DNA of 64,000 nucleotides from NCBI RefSeq assembly GCF_001695575.1, contig NZ_LUAX01000008.1:248001-312000 (forward strand), written 5' to 3'. Source of the DNA: Vibrio europaeus (lineage in GTDB: Bacteria > Pseudomonadota > Gammaproteobacteria > Enterobacterales > Vibrionaceae). Below, piece by piece: positions 30,421 through 41,000 of the stretch. The notes beneath the pieces are model-generated. The model was not told the origin of the DNA. It ran no database searches and saw nothing but the letters and a program-made list of their open reading frames with translations. Made by a program: the position numbers and the translations under genes. How positions within the stretch are numbered: the first letter of the stretch is position 1; each line of letters starts with the position of its first letter.

Positions 30421-33327
30421 ATGGTTCTTGACTATTACACTTACACCTCTGGCGCGGTGGTGCAAAAAGCCCTCAACGCCGTCGCGGTGTTCTTTGCGAC
30501 CAACGCGTTTGGTGACTACCTTCGGATTTGCATCATGCTCGGTTTACTGATCACCACCGCCACTTTCATGCTGAGCCGCAACCCGAGAGACATTGGCAAA
30601 TGGATGGCGGTGTATACCTTGGTGCCTTTGCTGCTCATCAACATGAAAGCCACTGTTCTGGTGGTGGATAAAACCGAGCCCGGGCGAGTCTACAACGTGG
30701 ACAATGTGCCCTACTTAGTGGCCCTTCCCGGTTGGTTTTTCAGTGGCATGATGGCGGGCTTTACTGAAGGCGTGGAATCCATTTATACCCGTTCAGACGA
30801 TGAACGCTACGGCAGAACAGGCATGCTCTTTGGCTCCGAACTGTACCAGTTGTCCAGACAAGCCAGCGTGCGCACCGCCGAACTGAGTGAGCAATGGAAC
30901 GACTACTTTGACAACTGCTTGTACCTTGATGAACGGATCAACAACAAGTTCACCTGGGATGAACTGTTTGGGGCCGAAGATATCTTTGCCTTTCTCGATA
31001 CCATCCGACAGAGCCCACTGCGCGGAATGTACATTCAAGGCACCTTCCAAACCTGTGCAGCGGCTTACCCTGTGATTAAGCAAGGGTTCGAGGCGGCTGC
31101 AGGCAAAGACATGACGCTACTCGCGCAGCACTTATGGGGCAAAAATGCCACTCGCTTTAAATCCCAAACTGATATCGCTCTGCAGCGAAGCTACCGTCAA
31201 TTTGTTCAGCTCAGTCGAAGCGCGTCGAACATCTTGAAACAGAATATGGTGATGAACGCCATTCGTTACAGCATCGACTCGGCGGATCCCACGCAAAGCG
31301 CGTTAAACTATGCTTACACCGCCAATAAGTTACAGACGACGTCGATGTGGGCCTCGCTCGGGTTAATGGCCAAGGAATATTTGCCCATGCTGCAAACCAT
31401 TATGTTTTTGCTCTTTTCCTGCTCAGCCTTCTTTACCGCGGGGGTGGCGATGTTACCGGGGATGACCGTGATGGTGTTAAAGAGCTACGCAGCGACCTTT
31501 TTCTACTTGGGGACATGGCCCATGTTGTTCGCCATCTTGAACGCGATTCAAATTTGGGGACTGGAGCAGATGAGCGATCCTATCGCCGGTCGCTTCAGCG
31601 GCCTTGCCCTATCCAACGCCAATGCGCTGGATGAGCTCCACAGCCGATTCTCCTACATGACCGGCATTTTGATGATGAGCGTCCCGGTCATCGCGGCAGG
31701 ACTGCTCAAGGGAGGCTCGGCGGTGTTGTCCAACATGAACTACCAATTAGCCGGCATGATTAACGCCACCAACGCGCGCGCTACCGCGGCGGCGTCAAGC
31801 GGGAACATGGACTTTGGTAATCTGCAAATGGACAACCATAGCTTCAACAATACGGCGGCCAACAAGTTCGACGACAACACCTTAACCAATACTGGTCATA
31901 ACTACACACAGAATACGGACGGCTCTATCACGACGCAACATGCCGATGGCCGAACGACGTACAACGCGACCCCGGCGGTCAGCCAAGCTAACTTTCAAAT
32001 GGCGATTCAACAATCGATGCAACAAGGTATGCAAGATAACTTGACTCACACACAACAATCGCTTGAACAGCAAAGTATGCAGCTTAGCCACAATATCAAC
32101 ACGGGCCTTGCTCAGAGCGATCGATGGGGAGAGTCTCTCAGTCAATCGCAGTCCTACGGCAGCGGTCATAGCAATAGCACGGAAGGGCAAATCCTAGCAG
32201 GCTACAACGAGATGCAGTCGGCGGTGAACAGCGTGTCTCAAGCGACGGGTTGGAGCCAGGAGCAATCGCAAGCTTACTTACATGCGACGAGTCTCAGTGC
32301 GAATGCAGGACTCCGCGTCGGCGGTAAGGGTAGCAGTGGCTTGCTAAGTATGCTTAATGCCGGAGTGAACGCGAGTTCACGTTGGTCCGCCGAGGATCGT
32401 GACAGCTTTTCTAAACAAATTAGCGAGAACCAACAAGCACTGGCGCAAGCAACCCAGCAATACACTCAAGGCGCCAGCACCGTGACAAGCGCCGCGGAGC
32501 AAATCGATAACAAGAAGCAGCACAGCGATGTTGAACACTATGCCAAAGACTTTGCGGTCAACTACCAAGACGGCAAACACATTGCTTCACAAGCTGCGAA
32601 AAGTGAGTCGGACATGCTCGCATACAGCCAAGCGCTGACGCGTATGGAAAGCGACTCTGCCAGCTTTACTCAGAATCACTTGATGGGCTTCCAACACTTC
32701 TTAGAGAATCAAGAACTCAAAGATAGTGACATTCAACGCTTAATGACCGCTCACCGCCCTGAAGACCTACAGGAAGTTAAAGATCGTTATGGCCAGTATA
32801 TTCAGACCGAGGCGTTCAAAGAGCTTTCTGGGGTAAGTGGTTCAAAAACGGAAACAGAGCAGGCTTATCAAGAGAAATATGACTCTGATAAACCAGTGTC
32901 TCATCCCGTGCCTGAATTCACCCCGATGCAAACCAAGTTGATGCAAGCCGCAAGCACCTTAGCAGAGCTCAAAGCCGACACACTGCGAGAGCAAGGGTTG
33001 GCTGAACACACACCTTGGGAGCATTACGATGAAATAGCGTTTCAGGAAGTGACGCAATCGGCGCGGCACCAACAATCACAAGCTGAACAGCAAACCACTC
33101 GGCCTGTAGAGCAACGTGCTGACCTAACGTTAAAGGAGCACGTGGAGCAAGAAGTCGGTCAAATGAAAGACACGACCCCGGAAGTCTCTTATACACTTGA
33201 CCAAAGTTATCCCGTAGTGAGTGCTTATACTTACCATTATTCAACGGATGAGACTAAATCTAACGCCAACAGCAGCGACCAAGAAGTCCCCATTTCACTC
33301 GCCAATGACCCCAATCACGGCACATAA
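30421..33327 (+). CDS. traG: Conjugation protein TraG (pilus assembly, mating-pair stabilisation)
   Basis: A 968-aa inner-membrane protein. The N-terminal half has several membrane helices (ICIMLGLLITTATFML, WMAVYTLVPLLLINM, LPMLQTIMFLLFSCSAFFTAGVAMLPG) as in the VirB6-like part of TraG. The C-terminal half is a long Gln/Ser/His-rich periplasmic or translocated region with coiled-coil tendency. The usual entry-exclusion partner TraS is not seen next to it. It ends the T4SS operon. Confidence 0.9.
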   Translation: MVLDYYTYTSGAVVQKALNAVAVFFATNAFGDYLRICIMLGLLITTATFMLSRNPRDIGKWMAVYTLVPLLLINMKATVLVVDKTEPGRVYNVDNVPYLVALPGWFFSGMMAGFTEGVESIYTRSDDERYGRTGMLFGSELYQLSRQASVRTAELSEQWNDYFDNCLYLDERINNKFTWDELFGAEDIFAFLDTIRQSPLRGMYIQGTFQTCAAAYPVIKQGFEAAAGKDMTLLAQHLWGKNATRFKSQTDIALQRSYRQFVQLSRSASNILKQNMVMNAIRYSIDSADPTQSALNYAYTANKLQTTSMWASLGLMAKEYLPMLQTIMFLLFSCSAFFTAGVAMLPGMTVMVLKSYAATFFYLGTWPMLFAILNAIQIWGLEQMSDPIAGRFSGLALSNANALDELHSRFSYMTGILMMSVPVIAAGLLKGGSAVLSNMNYQLAGMINATNARATAAASSGNMDFGNLQMDNHSFNNTAANKFDDNTLTNTGHNYTQNTDGSITTQHADGRTTYNATPAVSQANFQMAIQQSMQQGMQDNLTHTQQSLEQQSMQLSHNINTGLAQSDRWGESLSQSQSYGSGHSNSTEGQILAGYNEMQSAVNSVSQATGWSQEQSQAYLHATSLSANAGLRVGGKGSSGLLSMLNAGVNASSRWSAEDRDSFSKQISENQQALAQATQQYTQGASTVTSAAEQIDNKKQHSDVEHYAKDFAVNYQDGKHIASQAAKSESDMLAYSQALTRMESDSASFTQNHLMGFQHFLENQELKDSDIQRLMTAHRPEDLQEVKDRYGQYIQTEAFKELSGVSGSKTETEQAYQEKYDSDKPVSHPVPEFTPMQTKLMQAASTLAELKADTLREQGLAEHTPWEHYDEIAFQEVTQSARHQQSQAEQQTTRPVEQRADLTLKEHVEQEVGQMKDTTPEVSYTLDQSYPVVSAYTYHYSTDETKSNANSSDQEVPISLANDPNHGT

Positions 33328-33492
33328 AACCCTGTTCACGGTTTTCGCAATACTAAAAGTAATCCATTATTCTAATGCTGTTCACTGTTAATCCCCGAAA
33401 TGTAATACGGGGTGAAAGTCCTTCTAATACAACGTCAATTTAAACGCTGCATATTCCCTTAAATGAAATAAGAATTTTCATTCGATGAAAGA

Positions 33493-33510
33493 AAGGGGCT
33501 TGCGCCCCTT
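33493..33510 (-). terminator. Hairpin terminator after the coiled-coil membrane gene
   Basis: AAGGGGC-TTGC-GCCCCTT, a perfect 7-bp stem, lies 11 bp beyond the stop of the leftward gene and 165 bp after traG. A-rich sequence on its left gives T residues on the minus strand. Confidence 0.65.
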
Positions 33511-33521
33511 ATCTCTATCAA

Positions 33522-34832
33522 CTATTGACCAGTCCGATTTTGGTTTAACAAAGAGGAAACGTTTGAGGTAAGTTCAGTTGCTTTCTCTAATATGTTACTT
33601 TGGTCTTCTTCAACATGTTTAATATCAATATTGAATAATTCCCTTACTATTCTCATCTTTTCGTTTACACGTTTTTGATATATGTCTTTAATTTGCAGCC
33701 CTTGCTCTTGAAGGTCACTTGACTGGCTTTCTGAAACATAGCTGATTAAATATACAACTTTCTTCAACTGCTTAACTTCATTTAAGTTGCTTGTTAGCAA
33801 GTTTATGAAAGTTAGAATTATCTTGGCGGTAAGCCCAATTACTCCGCTGTACAGTACTACAGTAGGTAGGCGAGACAAGAGGACGGTAAGAATATCATCG
33901 TTTTGCTTTAAGTTTAAAACTAGCTCGTAAGCACCATTCAAAAGCTGATGGAACACTGATGCGAAGACGATTGCGGTTATGACTAATATACTTAAGTATA
34001 AGTAGTTTTGCGTTGTGCTCTCTTCTTTAAAGGTCTCAAAATCTTCACTGTATTTGCTTCGTTCTATCTCTAGTTTTTTAAGTTCATAGGTTATTTTATT
34101 TTTGTTTTCTTTTGCTTGTTTTAGTTGAGTTTGCTCGCTATCAAGCAAATTTTGATTTTTATCTAATTCCGACTTTATTTGTTTGTTCTTCTGCACATTT
34201 TGTTCGAATTGTATCACGGCATCGTTTAGCTTTCTTACAGTGTTACTATAGTCAGTTTCTAATTGCTCTATCGTGTTTGACCTTGCCTCTGCTATCTCTT
34301 GATTTTCTTTGAGCGTTTCATCTAATTCCTCAAGACATTTCTCCTTAGTTGAAATTGATTCTTCTAATTCTTGAACTTGATCATGCGTAGTTTTGAATTC
34401 AGAAAGAAAATTGTTTAAATCGTTATCAAAACTTACTAGTTCACGTCCATTTATAAGCACTCTAAAGTTATCACTTTCTAACAAATCGCTAGGAATTTGA
34501 ACACAAACTTTGTATGCAACTCTATTTAGCTCCCAAATAAAATCCTCTCGGTCATAATTTTTATTTCTTCCCGTGTAAGGAACGGATATTTGAGAACCAT
34601 CAGAGGTAGTTATAACTAAATTCAACGATGCAATGGGAGATATCGAAGTACTAATTTTAATAGAGCGCAATAGGCAGAAATTATTGTCTATAAGCGTTAG
34701 GCTTTCATTTTCGTAAGGTAAGTGGTTGATATCTTCTACACCATAGGCTCCTATGGAGGCTTGGAAGTACGCACTATTGTTATGGGGTCTTATAAATACA
34801 GATTCGTTTAGTTTTCTTAAGCTCTTAAGCAT
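33522..34832 (-). CDS. Coiled-coil protein with two membrane segments, unknown function
   Basis: A 436-aa AT-rich gene set against the tra direction. Order: a strand-rich N-terminal domain (about 1-135), a long coiled coil (about 140-270, repeated Glu/Lys/Gln/Leu heptads), a membrane segment (YLYLSILVITAIVFASVF), a second one (VVLYSGVIGLTAKIILTFINLL) and a helical C-terminus. No known family is recognised and no catalytic motif is visible. A perfect 18-bp palindrome lies 48 bp upstream. Codon use and base composition differ from traG and traD, so it is probably a later arrival; membrane plus coiled coil fits a surface-exclusion, defence or toxin-like function equally well. Confidence 0.75.
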   Translation of the reverse strand: MLKSLRKLNESVFIRPHNNSAYFQASIGAYGVEDINHLPYENESLTLIDNNFCLLRSIKISTSISPIASLNLVITTSDGSQISVPYTGRNKNYDREDFIWELNRVAYKVCVQIPSDLLESDNFRVLINGRELVSFDNDLNNFLSEFKTTHDQVQELEESISTKEKCLEELDETLKENQEIAEARSNTIEQLETDYSNTVRKLNDAVIQFEQNVQKNKQIKSELDKNQNLLDSEQTQLKQAKENKNKITYELKKLEIERSKYSEDFETFKEESTTQNYLYLSILVITAIVFASVFHQLLNGAYELVLNLKQNDDILTVLLSRLPTVVLYSGVIGLTAKIILTFINLLTSNLNEVKQLKKVVYLISYVSESQSSDLQEQGLQIKDIYQKRVNEKMRIVRELFNIDIKHVEEDQSNILEKATELTSNVSSLLNQNRTGQ

Positions 34833-34879
34833 TATAATTACTCACAGTTTTTTCGTATTGTATCAACCTAGTCACATAT

Positions 34880-34897
34880 AGTTCAATTAATTGAACT
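34880..34897. promoter_or_regulatory. Perfect palindrome, likely operator
   Basis: AGTTCAATTAATTGAACT, 18 bp, perfectly self-complementary, lies between the leftward regulator gene and the coiled-coil gene. Such a site usually binds a dimeric repressor; the neighbouring HTH protein is the obvious candidate. Confidence 0.55.
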
Positions 34898-34955
34898 TTA
34901 TACAAAAATCACCTGTAGAGAACCTGAGTCGTGGTTAGACTGTATCTTGTATGCT

Positions 34956-35336
34956 TTATGCTTCGGTACGACCCTTTATCTTGGCTATAGCTCTCGCTAG
35001 TTTTAAAAGTTTCGTATTAGTTTTGATTTCTAAATCTGATTGGATTTCAAGTAAAGCAATTCCTGACAATATTTCTTGTGCAGAAACAAACTGACCAGTA
35101 GGCAGTTCGACTCGTTGTATGTGCATTTTAAAGCCTTGCCATTCTTCACAAATAGACAGTTCGCGTCCTGTTGCCATCCTCATAAGTCTCTTGCATTCTG
35201 GTGGAATCGTCTTTCCTTGATCCCAACTTTTGATTGTTTTCACACTTTTGAAACAAAGATTGGCGGTCTTTTCTATAGATAACCCGCATTCAAACTCACG
35301 AAAAATATAGTTTTTGGTCATTTCGTGATACTTCAT
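34956..35336 (-). CDS. HTH phage-type regulator (DUF3653-like)
   Basis: A 126-aa DNA-binding protein. LSIEKTANLCFKSVKTIKSWDQGK is a helix-turn-helix, followed by PPECKRLMRMATGRELS, the Trp-Gly/Phe motif EWQGFKMH, LPTGQFVSAQEILSGIALLE and a basic helical tail. This layout is typical of DUF3653 proteins from Vibrio phages, and the broken gene at 2626-3037 has the same plan. It is likely to repress itself through the inverted repeat at 35361-35380 and perhaps the downstream gene through the 34880 palindrome. Confidence 0.72.
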   Translation of the reverse strand: MKYHEMTKNYIFREFECGLSIEKTANLCFKSVKTIKSWDQGKTIPPECKRLMRMATGRELSICEEWQGFKMHIQRVELPTGQFVSAQEILSGIALLEIQSDLEIKTNTKLLKLARAIAKIKGRTEA

Positions 35337-35360
35337 GATTCACTCTCTCAAAACCGAAAG

Positions 35361-35380
35361 AGTTTATAAATCTATAAACT
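35361..35380. promoter_or_regulatory. Inverted repeat upstream of the HTH gene
   Basis: AGTTTATA-AATC-TATAAACT, with 8-bp perfect arms, is centred 34 bp before the regulator's ATG. The place fits an autoregulatory operator overlapping the promoter. Confidence 0.6.
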
Positions 35381-35772
35381 ATAGTGATACAAGTTTCATT
35401 GAACATAAACACGCAAAGTGCGCACTGTATGAAGACGTATTAATTTCCAAATTTGCCTTATAAAAAGTTATTCATGAATTGCTAATCTAAAAATACTGGC
35501 AAGAGTTTGTCCAAAACCAGTCTCAGTAATTATTGTTTCCTTTAACCATTTGCTTGACCAGCTTACAGCCAGCAAACTTCTAAGCTTTATTGTCCTCCGG
35601 CAACTACCGTTCACCTAAAATGGGGCCAAGTAAAAACAAGTTACTTTTACTCCATGTCCTGTTTCTCGCCTCTCTCCGAGGTGTTTTTGTCTATAACAAC
35701 CCAACCTACCCCTACCTGAAAGCGCCTATCTTGGCGCTTTCTTCGTTATTGTACATCAGGCAGGATTCGCTT
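35381..35772. other. Leader region of traD
   Basis: No gene supported. An open frame from 35590 is in phase with traD but its residues do not resemble the family before MSFQHTSK. The stretch contains a hairpin (35718-35741) and probably the promoter of the traD-traI operon. Confidence 0.5.
35718..35741 (+). terminator. Hairpin in the traD leader, terminator or attenuator
   Basis: GAAAGCGCC-TATCTT-GGCGCTTTC, a perfect 9-bp stem followed by TTCGTTATT, 32 bp before the traD ATG. It may end incoming transcripts or regulate traD. Confidence 0.6.
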
Positions 35773-37908
35773 ATGAGTTTTCAGCACACAAGTAAACATA
35801 CCACTCGTGGTGGACAAATCACCTTTCACACCATTCACATGTTCTTTCAGGTGCACTCTAAACTGGGCAAATACCTTATGTATGCTGTCGCCGCTTTGAC
35901 TTTAGTCCTTACTTGGTTAAGAGCACCTGATAATGCTTGGTGGGCAATCTTCTACACAGTGCGAAACCATCTCTACCAGGGTTTTGGCATGCAAGAAACC
36001 GCCAAAGTGACCACCTTCTGGAATGGCCAACGCTACGTCAGTACGCTTGGGCTGCAATTGAACAATACAGAGCTAGGCACATTATATGATTCTGTTATTC
36101 ATCAAGTGCAAATCAATTTTCTCATCGCTTTCTTTTCCGGTTTAGTGCTGTTCATCATGGCCACACGATACTTCAAAGCTCAAGGTGAGAAAAAAAGCCA
36201 AGATAAACACATTCGGGGCTCTCAACTGGTCGAACCGAAAGCTCTGAGCACGGATCTCAAGCAACGTGCTAAGGAGAAGAAAAAACGGGGTAATGGCAAC
36301 GGTAAATTGTCCGATTTTGTCATCGATGGCATCGCCCTATTCAAGCACGATTTTGAAGTACAACACGTGGGTCTCAAAGGGACAACAGGGGTGGGTAAAT
36401 CCGTGGCCATTCGCAAACTTCTGCGCTGGATACGCAAGCGTGGTGATAAGGCCATTATTTACGATAAAGGCTGCACGTGTGTCAGCAAATTCTACGACGA
36501 GTCTCAAGATACCATCCTCAACCCTTTTGATGAGCGCTGCCCAGACTGGGATATTTGGTGTGACGCAAAGGAAGCCCCCGACTTTGAAAACATGGCCAAC
36601 GCGTTGATACCGCAACACGGTGAAGGCGATCCGTTTTGGGTCGATTCTGCGCGAACCATTTTTTCGAGTACGGGCTATCGCATGCAAGACGACCAGGACG
36701 ACAAGCGGTCCACCGAACGCTTACTCAACCTGATACTCACTTCAGAACTCGAAGAGCTCGGCAGTTACTTACACGGGACCGAATCAGCGTCGCTGGTCTC
36801 TGACAAGATCCAAAAAACCGCCATTTCGATCAAATCTGTTCTGGCGACTTACATCAAAAGCCTACGCTTTCTTGATGGGCTCAATCGAGAAAATGAAGAT
36901 GGCCAACCTGAACGTAAAAAGTTTTCGATCACGGACTGGATACAAGATGACAACCAACGCGGCTTTTTGTTCTTATCCAGTGCCGCTCGCCAACACGCCT
37001 CTTTGCGACCGCTTATTTCGAGTTGGTTAGCCATCGCGTCCAACGCCATATTGGGGTTAGCAGAAAACCCAGATCGTCGCATTTGGGTGATCATAGATGA
37101 AATGCCCAGCCTGCATAAACTTCCAGAACTTGGGGAAATCATTGCTGAAGTACGCAAGTTTGGGGGTTGTTACGTGATTGGCCTTCAGTCCTACGCACAA
37201 TTAACAAAAACCTATGGTAAGAACGCGGCGGAAGAAATGAACGACTTGCTGAACACTCGTTTCTACTTCCGTTCCCCCTCAAACGCCATGGCTGAAATCT
37301 CGTCTAAGGATTTAGGCGAGCAGGAAATTGAGCTGTCGAAAGAACACATTTCTTACGGTGCGAACCAGCTCAGAGACGGAGTATCACTTAGCCATGAAAC
37401 CCGCACTCAACGCCTTGTCATTCCCAGTGAGCTTCAGTCGCTCGATGATTTGCAATGTTATCTGCGTGTACCAGGATCTTCATTCATTACCCAACTCGAT
37501 TTGAGCTATGACGAAATGAGGAACATCGCCTCACCTTTCATCAAGCGCGAATTCCCCCCCTCTCCTGGGATGTTAGAAGCGTATGAAAAAGCCGTTTATC
37601 TCGAAACCGTAGTACCTGGTATGGCACTTCCAGAGTCAGAGAAAAAGGTCTTGTGTGCAATTCAGGCCTCACAGTTTGACAGTGAAGATGAAATGAACGT
37701 CGAAGCGTCTCAAATGAACGCGGCGCTGAAGGGGAACACTGTCAATAGGCTCAAAAAGCAAGCCCGACGTGGTGATGCCGAAACCGTAGAACAAGATACA
37801 AGTACCCAACAAGCCACATCAACAGCCACTCAAGAGCGAATGAACAAGGAAAATGACGGCGCTTCAACCAGCAAGGGGGGAGTCAATGACATTGAATTGT
37901 ACGATTAA
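35773..37908 (+). CDS. traD: Type IV coupling protein TraD
   Basis: A 711-aa inner-membrane ATPase that brings the relaxosome to the T4SS channel. Two N-terminal membrane segments (YLMYAVAALTLVLTWL and INFLIAFFSGLVLFIMA), Walker A GLKGTTGVGKS (about residue 200), Walker B VIIDEMPSL (about 440), and a QSYAQLTKTYGKNAAEEMNDLLNTRF motif typical of TraD. An acidic C-terminal tail ends IELYD, as in F TraD where it contacts TraM. The start is ATG 35773, the family-like opening with AGGA upstream. Confidence 0.92.
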   Translation: MSFQHTSKHTTRGGQITFHTIHMFFQVHSKLGKYLMYAVAALTLVLTWLRAPDNAWWAIFYTVRNHLYQGFGMQETAKVTTFWNGQRYVSTLGLQLNNTELGTLYDSVIHQVQINFLIAFFSGLVLFIMATRYFKAQGEKKSQDKHIRGSQLVEPKALSTDLKQRAKEKKKRGNGNGKLSDFVIDGIALFKHDFEVQHVGLKGTTGVGKSVAIRKLLRWIRKRGDKAIIYDKGCTCVSKFYDESQDTILNPFDERCPDWDIWCDAKEAPDFENMANALIPQHGEGDPFWVDSARTIFSSTGYRMQDDQDDKRSTERLLNLILTSELEELGSYLHGTESASLVSDKIQKTAISIKSVLATYIKSLRFLDGLNRENEDGQPERKKFSITDWIQDDNQRGFLFLSSAARQHASLRPLISSWLAIASNAILGLAENPDRRIWVIIDEMPSLHKLPELGEIIAEVRKFGGCYVIGLQSYAQLTKTYGKNAAEEMNDLLNTRFYFRSPSNAMAEISSKDLGEQEIELSKEHISYGANQLRDGVSLSHETRTQRLVIPSELQSLDDLQCYLRVPGSSFITQLDLSYDEMRNIASPFIKREFPPSPGMLEAYEKAVYLETVVPGMALPESEKKVLCAIQASQFDSEDEMNVEASQMNAALKGNTVNRLKKQARRGDAETVEQDTSTQQATSTATQERMNKENDGASTSKGGVNDIELYD

Positions 37909-38011
37909 ATACGCGCTATCGCCGCTTTTGTCAAAGGGGAAACGCCCCGAATTAACGCTCTTCATCATCAATGACGGTGACACCCTCAACGATCCGAGTG
38001 CCGTTCACTAA
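37886..38011 (+). CDS. Possible 41-aa protein between traD and traI
   Basis: GGGGGGAG sits 5 bp before ATG 37886 and the frame runs 41 codons to TAA 38009-38011, overlapping the end of traD by 23 bp. Sequence MTLNCTIKYALSPLLSKGKRPE... is not recognised. The ribosome site is the main evidence; it could serve only for coupling to traI. Confidence 0.35.
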   Translation: MTLNCTIKYALSPLLSKGKRPELTLFIINDGDTLNDPSAVH

Positions 38012-38050
38012 CCACCTGACTCGAAGCTTTCTGGTTATTAAGGAACTCTC

Positions 38051-41000
38051 ATGCTATCGATTACTGCCCTCTCTAACCCCAAAAAAAACGCCGAGTATTA
38101 TCTCAATGAAGAAAAGCACCACGACCTTCCTAACCTTTCTCTGGAAAAAGGAAATGAGGACAATTATTACCTTAAAGAGAATAGTGACAACCGAAATACC
38201 CAATGGTTAGGAGCCATCGCTCGACACTCGGGAATGGAAGGTCAAGAAATCAATCAAACCACTTTGGAAAAAGCCCTGCAAGGACATTGGGGAGAAGAGA
38301 CGGTTCACGGCAAACGTGATAAACACCGACCTGGCTTTGACATCACCTTCTCTGCCCCAAAATCGGCCAGCCTGTTAGCGCTCGTTGGCGGAGATGAACG
38401 TCTACTCAATGCCCACCATCAAGCGGTGAAGTTCGCACTTTCGGAACTGGAGAAAGACGTGGCTCAAGTGAAAGGCACCGATGAACAAGGTAAGCAAACC
38501 TTCGAAAACACCGGACAAATGCTCTTTGCCGCCGTGCATCATAAAACCAGTCGTGAAGACGATCCGCAACTGCATACACACGCACTGGCCGCGAACATGA
38601 CGCGAGATGATGAAGGCAAACTGCGCGCCCTTGCGTCGTGTTTACGCCAGAAAGACGGAGTCATTAATGGGTCATCGGAACGGCTCTATGCCTCACAAAA
38701 ATATTACGGCATGCTTTATCAAAGTCAGTACGCCAAGCTTGCTGAACAAGCCGGCTACACCATCAGAGGTACAGGCAATGGTCAATTTGAAATCACCGCC
38801 GTTCCTGACAATGTCCTAACCCTCTTTTCGAAGCGCCAGCAACAAATTGAAGAGAAAGCCCAAGAGCTGGAATTTAATTCATTGGCAACTCGGGACTTAA
38901 TCGCAAAAAACACCCGCAAGCCCAAAAGTTATGCCAGTGGCTCCTCCCTTCACCACAAGTGGCAACAAGAAATCAAAGCGACGGACTTTGATATTCACAA
39001 CGTGGTCGCTCAGGCTAAAGCCGGAGGCCCCATGGCTAAAGTGCAAGTAACGAAAGGGGCCCATCTTCACGCAACCCTCGACCGCACCGTTAATCATCTG
39101 GTTCTGTATCAAAGTGCCTTCTCACTAGAAACCGCTATTGAAAAAGCAGTCTCTGAATTCAGCATCGGTGGGGAAGGTAACGCTATCGATCTTAAAGCCG
39201 CTGCTGAAGAAAAAATCGCTAAGGGTGAATGGGTGAGCCTAGACAAAAAAGGGCAATACACCACCCAAGCGATGATTGAAACAGAAACACGCCTACTCAC
39301 GGCAACCGAAGGTCGCTCGCAGCACATGCGAATTCACCCGAACCAAACCGCCCTTGATGACTTAAATCTGAGCAAGAAAAGTACTCAGAAAATCCAAAAC
39401 ATCCTTGCGTCCACTAAGCAGTTTCAAGTCGTGAATGTGTTTGGCCCAACCGAATCGATCGCTTCGCACCTCCAACATGTTGGAACGCAATCTCAAAAGC
39501 GCGTCCATCTAGTCTCTTCCAACAGCGCAGACCGAAAACGCGGAGAGAAAAACGTCATTGCGCAAAATCACCGTGTCAGTGACTGGGTGAGAAACTACTT
39601 CAACTCGACACAGCATCACCATTTGCAAGCGTTCTTATCTGGCGACACCCCATTTACCAATAAGGACGTCATCCTGATTGATAACGCGCACAAGCTCAGC
39701 GCCACTGATTTACTGGCCATTACTAAGCAAGCGAAAAAGTCCAACACGAAAATGGTTTTCCTGAACAGAACATCCGCGAGGCAGGGTTTCAAATCACACT
39801 CGGCAATGACCCTGTACAGCAAAGGCAACGTCAAAATCACACAATGGGTGAACCATCGAAGGACCAGCACGCACGTGCAACTGCATAAACAGGACGCCCT
39901 CCTTATCGCCAAACACTACGCCGCGCTTTCCGACAAATCCCACACTCAAGTCTTGGCCACTTCACAAAAAGAAATCACCACTCTGACTCATGAGATCAGA
40001 CATACCCTTCAGAACCAAGGGCAGCTTGCCCGAAGCGAGATCAGCGTGGAAACCCAAACGCCTGTTTCACTCAATGACGCGCAACGCGAAGTGGTCGCTC
40101 ACTATCGTACTGGAATGACGGTGAAAAGTTGGAAAGACAAGCAGCCATCTGAGTGGCTCATTTCTGGCCTATCCCGAAAAAGCAACACCATCGATCTCAT
40201 GGACAAGTCAACGGGCGAGGTCAAGACATTCAATGTCAAAAGTGCGGTATTTAAAAAGCTTAAACCTCAGCTCTTTGAGTCAGGAACGATCAACCTATCA
40301 GTTGGAGAATCGATTGTCTCACTCGGCCGTCACTTTGCCTCTGGGCTGGAAGCCAATACATCTTACTCCGTTTCCCAAGTGAAAGGCGACACCTTAACAC
40401 TAGAAACCCCAACGGGTGAAACGCTCGAGACAACCAGTAAAGCGCTGAGAGACAGCCCAATTCAGTACGGGTATGTACAACGGGCCAGCCAGCTCGAACC
40501 AGATAAAAACCATGTGATGATTTCTGGAAAAAGCTATGTCTTCACTAGCACGCTTATCAACGAAATATCCCAAAATGGTCAAGCCCTGGATATCTACACC
40601 GACAACAAAGTGAAAACGGAGCAAGCAATGCAGAAAATGGAGCATAGACCGTCGGCCATTACTCGGGTGTTAGAATCCAGAGCAACAAACGACCGCTTTG
40701 TTACCCGCCACACGGCGGTAGGTATTCAGCGGGATGTCTGTTCGGCGTTGGCAGAACGGACAGTGGAACTGCCTGTCATCGAGCGCGCGGTGAGTTTTGC
40801 GATCCACCACATCAGTGAACGTGAAGCCGGATTCACGCAAAAGCAACTGGTAGAAGAAGCGGTTCGCTTCGCTTTTGAAGAGGCGGGGCAAGCGGTGACA
40901 AAAGAAGAAGTGGCACAGCTCTTAAATGAAAAGTCGGATCTCCTTTCGGCTGAATATCAGGATGGCACACGTTGGACAACCCAGGCAGCCATCGAGACAG

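Noticed and set aside
33397..33430. CCCCG...CGGGG hairpin followed by GGTGAAAGTCC, which recalls a group II intron start
   Set aside because: No reverse transcriptase gene, domain V or further intron structure is nearby; a short match only.
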